A DNA stretch of 64,000 nucleotides, from assembly GCA_019321725.1 (NCBI GenBank), contig CM033124.1, positions 4,588,001 to 4,652,000 of the forward strand. Direction: 5' to 3'. The notes under the pieces are model-generated. The model ran no database searches, was not told the DNA's origin, and saw only the letters and a list, made by a program, of their open reading frames with translations. Of this stretch, positions 63,539-64,000 are shown piece by piece. Position 1 is the stretch's first letter; the number at the start of each line of letters is the position of its first letter. Source of the DNA: Paulownia fortunei (lineage: Eukaryota; Streptophyta; Magnoliopsida; Lamiales; Paulowniaceae). The translations under genes were made by a program, and so were the position numbers.

Positions 63539-64000
63539 CCAAATCTTAATTCTGTAGACTGTCTATGTACATGTTTTTAGAACTTGTGGAGCACAATCAT
63601 GCCAGTAAGTTTTATTTTATGTTATAATACATTATATATTTCATGAATTATATTGGCCATTTGTTATAAAAAAATGGTATTGCAGTCATGGTAAGAATAA
63701 GGGGTGAAAGTAGTAGTGGAGCAACGATGTAGAATTTCCCATGCTTAGGAGATTCGATGCTAATTTAAGCAATGACAGAAGCAACAATGGGTTGGAAATA
63801 AAAAAAGAGACTATTTCAAATGCAAAATCAAAAATCTAAATTTCAGCCAAGACAAGGGCAACAATAATGGAATTAGAGTAAGCATACACAAATTGATCAA
63901 GGCAAAATAACGATGTCACAATCTTCTTGCCCTTAATGTGGTGGTCAGCATAGTAGATTCTGCCCTGCAGAGACTAGAACCTGCTTTGTGTGTGGGAAGG

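Larger units (their letters stand above)
59418..64000 (+). mobile_element. Del/Tekay-like Ty3/gypsy element, 5' part
   Basis: A long LTR starts TGTAATACCCAAACC at 59418 and ends near 63523. It is about 2.9 kb after removing the nested copia LTR. A primer-binding site CGGTATGAGAGC (63527-63538) follows, close to TGGTATCAGAGC of initiator Met tRNA. The gag C-terminal zinc knuckle is read at 63929-63999 as CP-stop-CGGQHSRFCPAETRTCFVCGK, with an in-frame stop replacing the expected lysine. The LTR start, primer-binding site and this CPxCG...H...C knuckle are typical of plant chromovirus-type Del/Tekay elements. The window ends before protease and RT, so the length and completeness of the element are unknown. 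Confidence 0.7.

Overview
The window looks like nuclear DNA of a eudicot plant. It is AT-rich, has small exons separated by GT..AG introns, and is packed with nested, decayed LTR retrotransposons of Ty1/copia and Ty3/gypsy type. It contains one 100-N assembly gap (36170-36269). I recognise one host protein-coding gene with confidence: a plus-strand kinetochore gene, KNL2 (alpha type, with both a SANTA domain and a CENPC-k motif). I reconstruct it as nine coding exons between 46392 and 56424, in frame throughout, predicting about 550 residues.

Layout. 1-1322 holds nothing recognisable. 1323-3700 is a decayed gypsy (Tat-like) LTR, primer-binding site and interior. 3754-6565 is a nested pair of long copia LTRs (minus strand). 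6566-25380 is a large nest: an Athila-like gypsy element on the minus strand, with its 3' LTR end at 6566-6687, a gag/protease remnant at 15781-16759 and a 5' LTR at 17181-20553. It is split by a degenerate copia element (7063-14866, plus) and by a solo LTR (18943-20516). It is followed by part of a second copy and by tandemly joined LTR units of about 1378 bp. 25857-29855 is a copia LTR with a second, related solo LTR inserted in it, flanked by CATGG on both sides. 30445-32290 is AT-rich upstream DNA, and then the KNL2 promoter, leader and first exons begin.

The sequence from 23022 to the gap reappears after the gap (36270-49396) at an offset of about 13247. It is essentially identical except for the last roughly 760 bp. 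The simplest reading is that two overlapping contigs were laid end to end without being merged. KNL2 exons 1-2 and all the repeats from 23022 onwards are therefore listed twice but probably exist once. The real gene model is the one that continues after the gap.

KNL2 intron 2 contains an antisense, non-autonomous gypsy element (46674-49518: gag and protease remnants, no reverse transcriptase). One of its LTRs carries a TRIM-like mini-retrotransposon (48978-49404). Downstream of KNL2, two exon-like open segments (56454-56540, 57073-57225) remain unassigned. The right edge (59418-64000) is the long LTR, primer-binding site and first gag zinc knuckle of a Del/Tekay-like gypsy element, with a copia solo LTR (60922-62142, CTATA target duplication) inside the LTR.

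I found no tRNA, rRNA, CRISPR or prokaryote-type system. The interest lies in the kinetochore gene, its intronic insertions, the nested-insertion chronology and the probable assembly error.
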